A DNA stretch of 64,000 nucleotides from Armillaria gallica (taxonomy: Eukaryota; Basidiomycota; Agaricomycetes; Agaricales; Physalacriaceae). This document shows, in pieces, positions 43,592 through 58,400 of the stretch. Where the stretch lies: positions 434,001 to 498,000 of the forward strand of contig JBANDB010000017.1 of assembly GCA_037576215.1 (NCBI GenBank), in the 5' to 3' direction. The position numbers and the translations under genes were made by a program. Under the pieces are notes generated by a model that searched no databases, was not told the DNA's origin, and saw only the letters and a program-made list of their open reading frames with translations. Position 1 is the stretch's first letter, and each line of letters starts with the position of its first letter.

Positions 43592-46500
43592 CTTGGGTGA
43601 TCTGCAATTACAGATTCGAGCTAAGGCTATGAGAATAATAATAATACATAACAAAAATTTCAGGAGAAACACCGTTTGAGGGAAAGGTAAAGTCGTCGCG
43701 TGCAGAGTAAAGTTGGAATTAGCGGTTTCAAATTGGAGCATCTGTGGCCTTGCACTCGGAAGAGCAACTCGATGATCGACTGACGCATGTGGGGTGGCGG
43801 ACGGTCTTGCGGTAGTTTTTCCAGTGATGGGCAAGAAAAGTTTCGTACTTTTATGCAAGAAATCCTCATGTGGTGCATACCGTAGAGGTGTTGACTTGTC
43901 AAATTCAAAGACGATCTGTTTTCTGCTTCTAAAAATGCCCAATCGCACGATGAAGACGCGACGCTGCTAAGCGATGAACCTAAGGCCGCACGGTAAAAGT
44001 TCCAGCGTGTATAGAGCCTGCCGCAGTCAACAGGCTATCCTGATGTCCCTGTATGTTGTGAACCTAGTAACAGAGAATATGAACATACACATGAAACACT
44101 ACGTTACCCTACTACAAAGCCCGGAGGCCTGCTAGGCGAACATTAACTGATTTATATTGGTAGTAGTAGTGAGGTTGGGGTCGGTGTTGAAACAATGCGA
44201 CGTAGTCTTTGAAATTCACCTCAAGGTAAAGGATCCAGATACAAGATTCCGATGGAATCGTCGTAGATGCGAGACGTGCCTGGGTAGAGCCCCATTACAA
44301 GTGGATCTGAATCTCCAATCGTATCCACTGAGATTTTGCTGGACCGGCAGAATTCCGATCTGGTTGCTTTGAAGAAGTTCTCTCATCTAGATGATGAGAG
44401 AATTTCAAGTTGGCGACGTAATATGAAAATGTGCGAACGATTCCGACAAGCGCACATCATTATGTTGGGGAATGATGTCGGCTCCGTCATGGGAGGAAGT
44501 CGAGCGTGGGTAGCGGAAGGAGAGAAAAGGAAACACAAGGTGATAAACAAAGTCATGTGTTCTGAGTGAATGCGTGGGTGTCGCTGTTAAATCCGATATT
44601 GAAGGCTAGCGATGGCGATGATAAGTATTGACAAGCTCGCCATAGGTTTGTATTTGCGTAATAAAAATAGCCGGTCAGCGACGGCCCAACATTTCGACTA
44701 ATGGAAAAGAGCAAGCCTAGTAAAATATCGGTCCTTGGGTCCCAGGAGTTTATTGGGTGTCTGAGATACCATGCAACGGGAGACGATTGAAAGAAGGTTG
44801 ATATGTCATGCTGCTCGTCACGTTTCATAACCTGGATAATTCCAAGCTCAAGCGAAAGAACTGTACCAATGGTCGACTTGCCTGGTCGCCGTTGTTTGAA
44901 GATCAAAACTTGTGGACTCGGTGCGAGGCGATGTCCTAAGTCTATCACGTTGCAGTCGCTTCGTGCAGGGGGGCACCCATATGATGATACCAACCGCCGG
45001 CGCCACGCCGGTTCAGTAAGAAAAGCACACCACAAGGATAAAGCCCCGTCCCCACAGGCACAGCAAATCCTTCGAGAACTTTCGCAAAGTTTCGCCACCA
45101 GATGATCGAAGCGACTTTCGGGGGCTTTCAAGTAGTGGCGATGACGTTGAGGGCTTGAAGACAGAACCCAGATGTTTCATATATGTAGAGCGGCGGATTC
45201 CAGCGTGAATATACGCCATTTCAAGAGGGGAGATACGCGTCAAGGACTATCGAGACAACATTTAATAATGTGGCCAAGAAAGCGATCCACGTCCAAATAA
45301 GTTCGTCGATCCCAAGATACCTTTAGAGTTGACACGATCCATGCCGCGGAGCGGGCTTCGGTTGAAAGCCACATATCCTTCAAGTTATATACCTAGAATC
45401 CGTGTAGGAATACCTAACCAAAACGTATGCCTCGGAGTTATTGGTGTATCATATGAGCAACAAGAATGCGGATCGATGAAGGCGAGCCTGCTCACCTGTT
45501 CTTCTTTCTACAGAGGCCCAAAGCAGGAACATGAGTGGTTGAAGTGAAGTTAACTGGGTCACAGTATTTTCCCACGCCTTGTTTTCTTGATCGTCACGGT
45601 CATGTGGGTCCAAATGGTCTGCATTATCCCTCTTCCTGCCAGCGCTATATACCAGGAGGACTTTTGCAGGCTAATTTTTGGTACGACATAATCAATCGGC
45701 CTTTAGTATGTCCCCCGAGATGATTGGCGGTATTGCTGCCGAACAGTATTTTGCGCCGCTGGCTATTACTTTGCTTTCGTGCTTGACGCATTTGATCGCC
45801 TATTACGACGGAGTAGGCGTCATTGCGCAGCGTGCTGTCCGAGCCAGTGAAAACAAGCAGTGAGTAGTGTACTACGCCCGTGTAGTTACCTTCTCGCTAC
45901 TTCTATTTCCTTCTCAAGCACTATCAACAGGGTCTCAGCAACCCTTATCAGGGCGAACAACCCTACGCGATCCCGAGTATGGGTGTCCTGATCCTTCCAG
46001 AACTTACTATGGCCGTCTACACGCGTCTACACTTCCGGAATCTTGTCGAAACTTCGATACCCTGACGTGATTCAATTGTCACCGCACGTTGCAAAGTTCA
46101 TGCACGGAAGAGGTACTTACACAGGATTATTCTATGGCTACTCATTTGAAAACGCTTGCCTACAGATCAGCGACTGGTATCTTCTAGAAGGCGAATGACC
46201 TCATAGGAACAGGTCATAGCGACACTCAGATCCAAAATTGATGCTCTCATCTGATACAGTTGACCAAGTCGGGGAAGAAAAGAAGTTTATCTGGGCGACT
46301 ACTCGGACGAACCGTTGGGACCGGATCTCCTTGAAGAGGAATTGATTCCGTATGAAATGGACCCAATCTTAGACGGAGAATTGAGAAGAAATTCTTAATA
46401 TTTTCTGGGCTCTAGCCCAAGGTGGTGGATCAGAAGGAGACGCTATCCTCATCCCCCGTCGTCCGGATCTTTCCACTGTCCGGACGCATTCTGAGCATCT

Positions 46501-47351
46501 GAATTGTACAGTTACTACGACATATTTCGGCTGTAAGTGTATTAATACTATCTGTGCTCTGTCATGTCCAAACATCTACCCGGGTTGCCCCATTGACACT
46601 GGCAGAATCGTTCAGAAATGCCAAATTCGACATAGTGGTATATCGCAATAGCCGTTTGACGAAGGTCTTGCAGGTAGTCATGCGGACAACCTGCCCCATT
46701 GCATCCTCGCCTGAGCGTCACGGTTCCGCCCTGACCTGAAACGGGGCATACATTGTAATATGACGATACAAAACTGGTGAGCACGAGGTATGCAGAAAAT
46801 CCGCAGGTGCGTGCGTACGTACGTATGATACGGAGCATTGGAAATGGTATCTAAAGTCGGTGTTATCTAGGTTTGAAAGGGAGATCTATCCTTTCTCAGG
46901 CAGCTTCGAGGTCTACAAATCCTTTAAATCACGGAGCATGCCATTGAAGGATGTAATATCCTTCGGTCCCAGCAGTGAACCGTTACAGTATCGGCAGAGA
47001 AATGCATAAGCGTGCCCGTTGGAATATTTTGACTATGCTCCAATCTTTCTGTAATATATATCCGGCGCTGTCTGCGGGCATAATACTATTATTTAATTAT
47101 TTAATTATGAAATCAATAAATCAATAGTCATGAACAATAGCAGTCGCCGCCTGTCAAATTTCGTCAGAGCCTACCACCACCATCATTATACGGCGACACC
47201 CAGCACCGCATCCAGTAATTAAAGGACCGTTCAGGTAGCACAGTTTCCATTCTTGCCTTCCCTGTCTGAAGATTTACCGCTAGAATAATTGTACCCGAGG
47301 ACCACACCAGTGGTGACCATACAAAGCCGCCGACCTCTCTCCGCGATATTT
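43592..47351. other. 3.8 kb with no confident gene
   Basis: Plus-strand frames at 44157-44569 and 45329-46070 and minus-strand frames at 44553-45243 are open for 60-190 codons. The longest, minus 44553-45131, has hydrophobic segments (TDILLGLLFSISRNVGPSLT) and an RRPGKST stretch resembling a P-loop but without its usual context. Another plus-strand piece (SPEMIGGIAAEQYFAPLAIT, 45714-45863) is hydrophobic. None could be joined into a gene or assigned a family. AT-rich sequence (ATTATTTAATTATTTAATTA) lies near 47090, upstream of the protease gene. Confidence 0.4.
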
Positions 47352-50300
47352 ATGTTGAACCTTCGATTTCCCTTCCTCAGGACCACCATGAATCTCTCAT
47401 ACCTGTCTTCGAGGAAGGCTTCAACGACGACGGAGTGGAGACGCGTAACACCAGCTGATCCAAACATTCCTTCATTCTCCGTCTACGATTTGCCTATAGA
47501 GAAGTCGCAGCAGGACGATAGAGACTATCGTATCATTCGTTTGGACAACGGCCTGGAGGCCACTCTCATTCACGATGCGACCGCCGACAAGGCTGCTGCG
47601 AGTTTGGACGTAGCCGTGGGCCATCTATCAGATCCAGTGAGTATCGTTCAGGTCGTCTGCGCTCAATGTTGACCTGTCATCAGGATGACATGCCAGGTTT
47701 GGCCCATTTTTGCGAGCACTTGCTGTTCATGGTGCGTCTACTCATCCTTTCTCGCCATTCCGTAGGCCAACTTCACCCAGGGCACCGAACAATTCCCCCG
47801 AGAGAACGAATACTCGGAATTCCTTGCCAAGAACAATGGCAGCTCGAATGCATACACGTCCGTCAACAACACCAACTACTACTTCAACGTGGCTACCCCT
47901 GCCCTCGCTGGAGCACTTGCCCGGTTCTCAGGCTTTTTCCACTGTCCACTCTTTTCTCCCTCGTGTACATCGCGCGAACTTAACGCGGTAGACTCTGAGC
48001 ATAAGAAGAACCATCAAAGTGACCTATGGAGGGTGTTTCAGCTCAGCAAACACCTGAGCAAGGAAGGGCATGCGTGGAGGAAATTCGGGAGCGGTAATCG
48101 GGAGAGCTTGTCTCAAGCCGGGAAGGATCTCAGAGCACAGGGCAAGCTCGAGGCCCCGGCAACTAATGGTATTTTTGCACCATCACCCAACCCTTCACGT
48201 ATCCCATCGCCAGCCCCTTCGGTAGCTTCCACTTCGAGTGACAACGAATCCGATGGCGGCGCAGTTGGTAAAGAGACGCGTAGACGAGTTGTAGAATGGT
48301 GGACAAAGGAGTACTGTGCCAGCCGGATGCATCTCTGCATCCTTGGTAAAGGTATGTCTTTCGTTTCCACCTGATCATTTCTAACCATGGCAATCTCCAG
48401 AATCCCTGGATGAGCTGTCCGAGCTTGCTTCCTCTTTGTTCTCGCCAATACCTAACCGCGGTGTTGATCCCCTCCCGATGTTCACTGAACATCCAATGGG
48501 GCCAGAGCAGCTAGGCGTGCGTGGACCTGTCTTATTACTTCTATTCATTTTCTGATACTCTATGCAGACGCTAGTACCCGTTCAAACCATCATGACTGTG
48601 CATGCACTAGAATTCTCGTTCCCCTTGGAGTACCAGGTACCTTTCTGGCGTCATAAACCTTCCGAATTCATCTCCCATTTTGTTGGCCACGAAGGCCCCG
48701 GATCTCTCCATTCGTATCTCAAGAACAAGGGCTGGATCACGGGTTTGAGCTCGGGACCTCAGAATCTTGGAAGGGGATTCGGGATGTTCAAAGTAACCGT
48801 ATATTTGACTGCCGATGGCTTCAGTACGTCACTTTCTCCTGCCTCATATGTCGCGTGCTCATGTAAACTCAGAGGAATACCGTAACGTCATACTGGCCGC
48901 TGCGAAATACTTTGCGCTCCTACGTGAATCCACCTTTGCTCCATTCCATCAGAAAGAGCTGGTGACTTTGGCGAAAACGCGTTTCAGATTCCAGGAGAAG
49001 CGACGCCCTGATGATTACGCCACACGGATTGCGGAGCGCATGGGTCGAGGCTACCCCAGAGATCTACTCCTGAGCGCCCCGCTATTGGTCTGGGACTGGG
49101 ATGACTATAAGCATGAAGGTGGCGGTGAGGAGAAGATTCGAGAATATCTGGAAAGCTTCCGATTGGAGAAAGGCAGAGTGATCCTTATGGCTCAGAAAGG
49201 AGACCTGGAGAGCGTAGGATTCCGCGATCACTGGGAAACGGAGCCTTGGTATGGCACAGAGTATAGAGTTGAGCGTTTTGACGATGATTTCGTTGAACAG
49301 GTGAGTATAATGAGCCTATTATATTACGCCACAATCAACCCTTTTTTTCAGGCTAACGGTGCCAATGATATCCCCCAACTATTCCTCCCTGGTCCCAATG
49401 AATTTATCCCAACTAACTTGGATGTAGACAAGCGCGAAGTTGTCAAGGTACGTTATGTCTGTCTTACTTGGAGCACCCTGAGTTCACCAGATCATTTTTA
49501 GCCTGTCGGACGTCCGCACTTGATCCGAGAAACACCTCTTTCCGTTCTATGGCACAAAAAGGACGACAGATTTTGGGTGCCTAAAGGATTCGTGGTTATC
49601 GACTTGCGAAGGTCAGTAACATGGGAAATATTGCGAAATCAGCAGATTCTGACTCCGGTATCTATAGTCCATATGGGAATAACTCTCCGCGTAATTCTGT
49701 CTTGACAAGGTATGTCTCCCCTTGTGGTTACCGTCTATGACGTCTCACGATAATATTAGACTGTATTCTGACCTCGTCACCGACTCACTTACTGAGTTCT
49801 CCTATGACGCTGATCTAGCAGGCATCACCTATTCTTTCTTAACGCATGCTTCCGGTCTTTACGTTAGTATGAACGGCTACAACGACAAGGTGATCGTGCT
49901 GGTGCAGCATGTTCTGGAGAGGGTCAAGCAGATCACTGTTCGTCCTGAGCGGTTGATCGTTATGAAGGAAGAAGTAGGTCTGACCATTCACCGTCTTCGA
50001 ATTACTGACATGGATCCCTGCAGATCAAGAAGACGTGGGAGAACTTCTTCCTTGGACAGTCGTATCAGCTGTCAGAATATTACGGCCGATATATGCTGAC
50101 GGAACGACAATGGACTATCCATGAGAAGCTTCAAGAGCTAACCTGTTGAGTTACTGTCTCCTTACATGCGGGTGTTGCGTTAACACGGGCTTTAGCTGTC
50201 ACTCCAGAGGAGGTCCAGAGCCATATCAAGAAATTCCTTTCTCAAGTGAATATTCGGATTCTCGTAACGGGCAACATGTTTAAGGAAGTAGGTTTGATTA

Positions 50301-51474
50301 TATGCTATGTGTATCCGCCACAGCTCTAATTGTCTTCTAGGAAGCTATCAAGATTGCCGAAGTAGCGGAACAAGGTCTAGGACTTTCCGGGCTACCACCT
50401 TCTCAATTGAACGAGAGGGGTCTTTTGCTACCAGAAGGTATGCCTCTTTTAGATTATCATAGTTCTCATGCTCACTGAACCAATAGGGTGCAACTATACC
50501 TGGACATCTACGATACCCAATCCTAATCAATCCAACTCCGCGTTAACTTACTTTTGCTACTATGGTTCTGTTGCCGATCAACGCCTTCGTGTCGTGGCTG
50601 CGCTTCTGAGCCAGATTCTTTCGGAACCGACCTTCAATACCCTTCGGACAAAGGAGCAACTCGGTTACATCGTCTCATGTTCTGGATGGAGTCTATCGGG
50701 CGGTGGAGATATCGGTGTGCGGATAGTAGTCCAGAGCGAGAAGACGCCCGGACATCTCGAGGATCGAGTTGAAGCGCACTTATCTGCCATGAAGACTTAC
50801 ATCGAAGAGATGACCCCGGAGGTTTTCCAGGAGCAGAAAGGAGGGTTGGAGAAGAAGTGGCGAGAGTCATACAAGAACCTCATGGAAGAAGGTAGCAACT
50901 TCATGCTCCAGATCAGTACTGGTCATCTAGACTTCTTGAGGGGTACGTGATTTTCGTGGATCTACTGGTGACCATACTCATGGCGATTTCAGCGGAAAAG
51001 GACGCCAACTTGATCAAGGATATAACGAAGGAGGACGTTCTTTCTCTGTTCATGTCCAACGTTCATCCGTCATCAAAGTCACGATCAAAGCTGTCGGTCC
51101 AGATGCGCTCTCAGAAACCACGTCCCCAGAAGGTCAGTGCGCAAGCAGCGGAACAGTTTACGGCTATCGTGCGTGCGAAGATGCCTGATCTTGACGAGAG
51201 CGCGTGGAAGGACCTTGGTGAAGGCGATCATAATGTGTCCGACTTCCAAGCACACTGGGTACAAGCGTTGCAAGGAAGAGATGGCCTCCAAGACTTGGTC
51301 AAGGCTATGATGGTGCTGATGGCGAAGTACCCTGTTCAAGGCGAAGGTGAGGATGCTCCGCGGCCAGGAGTGGAATACATTACGGACCTGAAGGCCTTCC
51401 GAGCTGGTTTGAAACCATCGACGGACCTAGGACCTATGGTGCAATGGGGAGATCTACCAGCACCACGACTGTGA
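47352..51474 (+). CDS. M16 metallopeptidase, insulin-degrading enzyme / Ste23 type
   Basis: Large zinc protease that degrades peptides inside a closed chamber; the yeast homologue Ste23 helps process a-factor. The ATG at 47352 ([20 protein letters not shown]) may encode a mitochondrial or short leader; a second ATG at 47388 is alternative. The inverted zinc motif HFCEH lies in [12 protein letters not shown] (47699-47731). It is followed by [20 protein letters not shown] and [20 protein letters not shown], and a downstream Glu ligand is expected in [10 protein letters not shown]. Middle domains include [20 protein letters not shown]; the last has [20 protein letters not shown]. About 15 short introns, all frame-consistent. 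The full length of about 1100 residues is somewhat above the usual 1000; extra Ser/Pro-rich sequence near 48170-48260 ([20 protein letters not shown]) accounts for some of it. It ends [10 protein letters not shown]. Confidence 0.9.
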
Positions 51475-51761
51475 CTTGCACTTTGGACATGGATACTAGC
51501 TGTTATATAAGTAGAGGGATCTATTTCGTATTATTCGTTTTGTTGTTGTCGATTGTTTCAGTATAATGTGTACATATAGTGCTATGATGATTGACTTAGT
51601 AATGTGGACGGTGAGTCAAGGACAAGAGCATGGGGAGTAATTTGCGAGAATGGGCTAGGATACAAGTTACGGACATTTGTTGAAGGGACAATTCTAAGTA
51701 TAGCACCTGATTGAGAAAAAAAGCCTGGTAAAAGAGAAAGAATATCTAGAGGCGGTCCCAT
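51475..51761. other. Short spacer between convergent genes
   Basis: 3' ends of the M16 protease (plus) and CKS1 (minus) face each other across 287 bases. No gene seen. Confidence 0.6.
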
Positions 51762-52254
51762 CTACTTTCTTCTCCCTGCATCCTTAGCACGCCTCTGCGC
51801 TGGTAGTGTCGGCGCGACAAAGTCTTTGGGGCGACGGAAGAGAAGAATGTGAGGCTCCGGCGCTAGAGGGTTCCTATCAGAGAGATACCAAAAAAATCCA
51901 TCACGAAACTCACCATGAATCTCGTAGTGCTCCCAACCTAAGCTCTGCGTAATCCCAATATTCCTCCATTCTTTCTCCGACAGCAGCCGAAGAGCAGACT
52001 GATCTGCATTCCAATAGTTCTCCGGTATTATCTTCATCTTGAAGAGCTGCTTTGGCAGGATGACATGGCGATACTCGTATATATCATCGCTGTACTTGTC
52101 GGAGTAATGGATCCTAAAGGAAAAGATACAGGTTAGAAGCACTGATACTAAGATAATAATTACATGTAAAGCGGCCGCACGAGTTGATTATTTCTTCGAT
52201 TTTCTCTGCCTGCTTCTTTGCTAACTCCTCAGCGGACAATTGTTGCGATGACAT
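51762..52254 (-). CDS. CKS1: Cyclin-dependent kinase regulatory subunit CKS1/Suc1
   Basis: Small subunit that docks on Cdk1 and reads phospho-threonines during the cell cycle. The ATG at 52254 gives [21 protein letters not shown] first intron (donor GTGCGG near 52168, acceptor near 52120) joins in frame to give [20 protein letters not shown], matching the CKS signature. [35 protein letters not shown] and YEIH follow; after a second intron (about 51853-51916) comes the diagnostic [11 protein letters not shown] loop. The stop is at 51762 after AKDAGRRK. Length about 120 residues, usual for fungi. The gene is head to head with the meiotic helicase 176 bases away. Confidence 0.93.
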
Positions 52255-52430
52255 CTCGTGCGAGGGTAGTATGCTTGTGGTCGATGCTTAGAGGTCGAAA
52301 ACAAAGAAACAAGCGCTTGGACTGTCACGATCTGTCACGCTTGACCAAGATCACGTGAAACTGATACGTAAAGACGCGTCACGCGTCAGAGTCCTTCCAT
52401 TTCTCCTTCTCTCACATTAAGCCGTTCGAA

Positions 52431-55400
52431 ATGAATGGCAACTACACCATGAACTACTACGCGCCTCAGGGATATCAGAACAATGTTTACGATGAGTACG
52501 ATGGCTATAATGATGGAATTAGTGAGTGTATGCGCGTTCCTTGCTCTACAAACATTCACATCTAGCAGTAAATTCTTCTCCATCCCCGCCCGAGCGAACG
52601 AATAGGAACAATTTACCTACAGCTCTGCTTCGCAATATCTTCCGCGCTACGATGATCCCATAGAGGACTATGTCGACGCAACTTACCCTCAGGCTTCTGA
52701 CCAGCCTTATTACGAAGATGAACAATGGGATGGCCAGCAGGCTGATAGATACGACGAATGTTCTGAGGAACAGGGAAATTTTGCGCCTATAGTGGGAGCT
52801 TATCCTCCTTCTCAGTACGAGGCGGTTCCTTGTAAGTACCATTTCTTTCCAGATGAACAGCCACTGATTGCTTACTTGCTAGCGACGCTGGAGTATGACC
52901 AACACCCAGGATACCAACATTGGTCAAGCAACCATCGTCCTCCACAGCAGCGCCAAGTGCCGCGCACTTCAAATTCCTATTCCCTCAATGCAGCCCGATC
53001 ATCGAAAAATGAACCTGCCCGTGAGGCACCTTCATGTAAGAGCACGAAGGGAATTCGGCTGCGACCAGTTACAGAGCTTCGTACGTTCTATGTGTCGCCT
53101 ACCCGAATCCACCTTCGCTGACTCGCATGCCAGCTGATGTGTATAGAGCAATATTCAAATTTGGCGTTTTCAACGCTGTCCAGTCCTCATGCTTTGATAC
53201 GGTGAGATTTGTGACTATGATTTCTGGTTCCGTTCCTCACATGCAGTAGCTAATGCAAATCAACGAAAATATAGTACGTCTGATGGTTCTTTCCAGTGCT
53301 CTCGTCTCAAAACGATCGCCCTGTAGGTAACGAGCGGTAAGTAGGATATGACTTACCACTGCACGCAAATGTAACAAATGCCCAGCGCCTACTGGTAGCG
53401 GAAAGACGGTTCTCTTTGAACTGGCAATCATACAGATGTTGACCGAGACGAATGGCGCAACGGACAACTCAGTCAAATGTGTTTACATGGCACCGACGAA
53501 GGTAGAAGCTTTCTCATCGATATTCTATCCACACACTCAATCTTTCGCAGGCGCTATGTTCGGAGAGATATCGTGACTGGACCGCCAAGTTCAGCTCTTT
53601 GGGGATTAAGTGTAAGCAATCTCTCCTCCCCTCATGTATGCGCTCTAATGAGCCAAAATAGGCTGCGAACTGACAGGCGACACCGTTCATTTTGGAAAAG
53701 GTGTATGGGGCGATGCAAAGAACTCTACGATAATGCTAGTCTTTTTTCAACCTATAGGACCGTATAACTGACTGATTTGCAGTATCACAACGGCAAGCAT
53801 TTTCATGAACGTGTGGACCGCCAACTTAACTGATAATATAACAGGCTGAAAAGTGGGACAGTCTGACGAGAAATTGGTATGGGTCCAGCAGCTTCGCAAG
53901 AATTTCCCCGATGACGTCTATCCAGGGGTGATCATGGAAAAATCTTATCTTCCATTCGATTAATCTTGGTTGACGAGGTATTTCTATCGAGTGATCTCTT
54001 GCTCACGACGTCACAACCTTCATTTAGGTCCACATACTCAATGAATCCAGAGGCAGTACTCTTGAAGTCGTCATTTCTCGGATGAAATTACGAGGTTCCG
54101 GTGTCCGATTCGTACTCGTCTCGGCGACAGTCCCCAATATTCAAGATATAGCCTCTTGGATCGGGAGTGCCAGATGTGATGGCAGCCCTGCAAAAGTCTT
54201 CGAAGTATGTCAATTTCACCAATATGTGGCAGTAACTGAAGCTTGTGTAGTTCGGCGAAGACTTCCGCCCTTGCAAGCTGAAGCGGGTAGTTGTTGGTGT
54301 TCCTCGACAACGCAACCAGAATGATTTCCAATTCTCCAAAATTCTTGACTACAAATTGTTCTCGACGCTACAAACGCACTCCGTTGGAAAGCCTATTCTT
54401 GTTTTTTGTCCGACTAGGAAAGGTGCGGAATGGTTCTCAATACCGGTGACTTGTATGATGACGAATCACTGCAGGTGTCTTCGCCACCGCCGAACATGTA
54501 CTCAAAGATTATATTGAAGCTGAAAAAAAGAAGCAATCACTGCCTTGGACCCATTCCGAAAGGTTTCTGTGACTTAACTGTGACGAGTCGATAAAGAAAC
54601 CTAACGCCGACTCCGAACAGAGTTGAACATATCTTCCAGGATAAGCGTTTGGCAGGTAAGTTGGAATTATTCATCTACGCGCGTTCTGCTCAATTGAATA
54701 GAATGGGCATCATATGGCATCGGTGTCCATCATGCGGGGCTGTCGCTAGATGATAGACGTGCAGTTGAAGGCCTCTTCTTAAAGAAGGTCCTCCGTATAG
54801 TCATAGCGACATCGGTAAGATTGGTCACTTAATACGATCACAGTGACGAGACTCTTTCCCTCTGCCCAGACTCTTGCTGTAGGAGTCAACCTTCGTAAGT
54901 GGCGTTCACTACACGTATTTTCCTCCTTTAACATTTGTCCAGCTGCCCATACCGTCGTCATCAAAGGGGTCCAGACCTTCCAAAACAATGTATCAGTCGA
55001 GTACTCTGATCTTGATGTCATGCAGATGCTTGGTCGTGCAGTGAGTACTTCTTTCTGATTCGGGGTCTGATCTTGCCTCAGCCTGTCTTGTCTGTTACAG
55101 GGTCGACCCCAGTTCGGTGAATACCGTTCAGCATCTTGCCGACTCCAAACGGGTGCTAACGCCTTTATAGATAGTGAAGGGACTGCCATAATACTGTGTG
55201 AGACCGAGCTTGAGAGCAAATATCGAGAGCTCGTTCAGGGCAAAACCATCCTCGAAAGCTCCCTTCATGTGAATTTGTCTGAGCATCTTAACTCTGAAAT
55301 CGGTTTAGGAACGGTCACAAGCATCAGCTCTGCCGCCGATTGGCTTCGGAATTCGTTCTTGTTCCAGAGAATTCGAAAGAATCCTCGACACTATGCACTT

Positions 55401-58400
55401 GGAAAAAGCGAGGATCAAACCTGGGAGGAACGCGTTGACGATTTGGTCATGCAGAGTATAACTAAATTGAAGGAGTCTGAACTCATTACGTGTTCCGAAG
55501 ACGGTGGAGATGGGCAGCTAAGTTCTACAGAATACGGAGATATTATGAGCAAGGTAAGTCCCTTTTGTTTATACAGATTCATCAGGTTCTAATCTCGTTC
55601 TAGTTCTACATCCGTCAGGCCACAGTGAGTATATGGCATGTAGATTCCCTGAGCATCAGGTTGACCTAAATCCTAGATGAGGGCCATTCTGGCTCTACCA
55701 GAACAACCAAGTATCCGGGATATAGTAAGACGTTCACCATTGTATTTGTCTCTTTCCTGATGGCCGTTGGCACGTGCGCACGGCAGCTTGAAATGATTTC
55801 TGCCTCAGAAGAGTGGGTAATTTCTCTGACATACCTTGATTCTGACTGAAGGTATCAAAGATTGAATGAATCCAAGATTCGGGCGTCCGAGAAGACGGTA
55901 AGGGCGTCATTCCTTGACAATTCTTGCTGTATTGATGCATTAACTCGGTCAGTATCTGAATAAACTTCGGCGGCATATTGACATTCGATTTGAAGTCAAG
56001 AAGGTCGAGAAGACCTCGGACAAGACGTTCTTACTGATCCAGGTTTGTGGCGTTCTCGGAGTGCTTTGTGATCGTTAATGGTTCGCATAAGGCGGTTTTA
56101 GGTGGTATCTCCCTTAATTCACCCGAATACAAGACGGGCGATAGCCAGCCTCAACTGGACGCATTCAACGTCTTTCGTCACATACCGCGCATTGCCAGAG
56201 GTTTGCAACATTTACTCATACGGTTGCTCATGAACTGACGACTACTCCAGCTGTCGTGGAGGTAGCAATCACGAAGAAACGTGGGGCGCAACTGAAGAAC
56301 GGATTCGAAGTGTAAGTCTGACAAGGAGCCAGTCCTCAGATAGACCCTCACCGTAGCGCACAGATTACGATGCCTTACCGCGAAAGCTTGGGAAGATCGA
56401 GTCGTTGTGCTGCGTCAAATCGAGTCAATCGGTGAAAAATCGTAAGAAATTGATACCTAGCTGATACCTCATTAATACTCTATTAGGTTAAAGGTACTAG
56501 ATGAAGGTCCGTCAGAAAGGTTGTCACTGACCACCCATTAGGTGCTAGCAGAGCAAGGTATAACATCGATTGACATTCTGCGAAAGCAAGATCCCCTGAG
56601 GCTTGAAGCAGTAAGGCCAGTTTTCAGCGTCTTGTCACTATTAAACTCGTCCTTTTTCAGCTATTGAACCGACGCCCTCCATTCGGCCTTGAGATGTTGG
56701 CATCCGCACGAGAATTTCCTTCTTACATGCTGAAAATAACAGAGATTGAAGTTCGCACCAGTGGCGCTACAAAGCCGGTGGAAGTTGACTTGTCCATCGA
56801 ATGCGGATTAACCGATGAGACTTTCACGTCCCAGCCAAAGTCCAAGAAGCAAAAAGGACGTGTTTACAATATGACATCAATCATCACCCTTACCTCTGAT
56901 ATGGATTTGATTGACTTTCGCCGTATATCGTAAGTGTTGATAGCATCGTTTTATGAATCAGGCCACTGATGATCTGCGTAGAACGAAGTCCTTGAAAGAA
57001 AGCAAGACTTTTGAAGTTACTGCAGAGTTGGAAAAGCCGAGCCAGTCAATCAATGTCTATATATCTTCTGTAGGCATCTCTGCTGGTCCGCATCTGTTAA
57101 TGCTTACTTTTGAGCAGGAATGCGTAGCGGGGGTTACAGTGACCAAGTTTTATAAACCGGACATCTCGGCTTCCCAATACCCTACTAGAAATACTCGTCC
57201 CCAAACCTCCCTGGTTCGTTCATGCTGTCTCGTGCCCTCAACATCAACTTATCTCTCCGTCATAGGAGCTAGAAATCCAGGATTATAAAGAAGATCCTAA
57301 GTTTTGGGACATGATGGATGGTGCCATCGACAGTTCTGATGACAAGGCGGAAGTGAGGGATCTGACGAAGAACGAAGAAGGTTCGTCATTTATCAAACGG
57401 CAAATTTTCATCATGAACATTATCTCAGATGTGAGCGCTCGCCCAGCGAAAAAGAATAAGCCTAGCGCCAGCATTTTAGCTGTTCTGGACGACCCAGAGA
57501 CGCCCAAGAAGCTACCGAACGGAAATTTCCTGTCACTTCTTTTCGCTCGATCCTCCTCCATGAAAGTTGACAAAAATTAGGTGCAACCATTCTTGCAAGG
57601 ACCGAAACAAATGCCGTCATCTTTGGTATGACTGCGCTGTAGTAATGCACTGCTGTTCTGATGCGTTTCCTCCAGCTGTAAAGAAGGAACATTGCATCCA
57701 CCGAAGAAACCAGTACCTGCAACCACGACGACGAAACCCTCAGTCTCTGCTGCTAAACCTCAGGCACCCAAATCTTCCCAGGCTACCTCTCAGACCCAAT
57801 GGCAAAGGGTTTTGGACGTCAAGAAGAAGACACCTATGCACCCTGACCGCACTTTGGAAAGATTAGAGGCTTTGCACAAGAATACAAATGTTCAAGACAA
57901 CCTCAAACTCACTGAAGGACAAAGGATCAAGCTAGAACCCGTTCCTAACTTGAAGAAGCGGAAGCGAAAGGCCGCTCCTGACCCGGAGATCAAGTTTGCC
58001 GACATTGGAGATTCTCAGCCGCTGCAAGATGTATGTCGTGACATCTCGTATCACCTAGACGACGACGACGATCTTCCCGAGGCTCATGAAATTATGACTT
58101 CTGCTCCTCGAAAACACGCTCCTTCCTCTGACGACTTGGCTGATTCTGACATTGATGCTCTGATTCGTGATTTCCCTGATGACAACGACTTCGGTGCACG
58201 TCCTGCTTCGCTCTACTAAACATCCGCTTCTCACCAAGTCCTGTGCCAAAACGTATGAGGTTGAGCGATGAATCGCCGAAAGTGGGTTCCATTTTATTCT
58301 TATTGATAATCTCAGTGAAACACGTTCGTCGTAGGTTCAGCAAGATCCCCTTTTTGTCCATGCCTCAGACTCTGACAATGAAGTTATTGTCATTGATGAT

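Noticed and set aside
44553..45131. Minus-strand 192-codon frame with RRPGKST as a possible P-loop NTPase
   Set aside because: No hhhhGxxxxGK[ST] context or partner motifs, and no joining exons; the match is probably chance.
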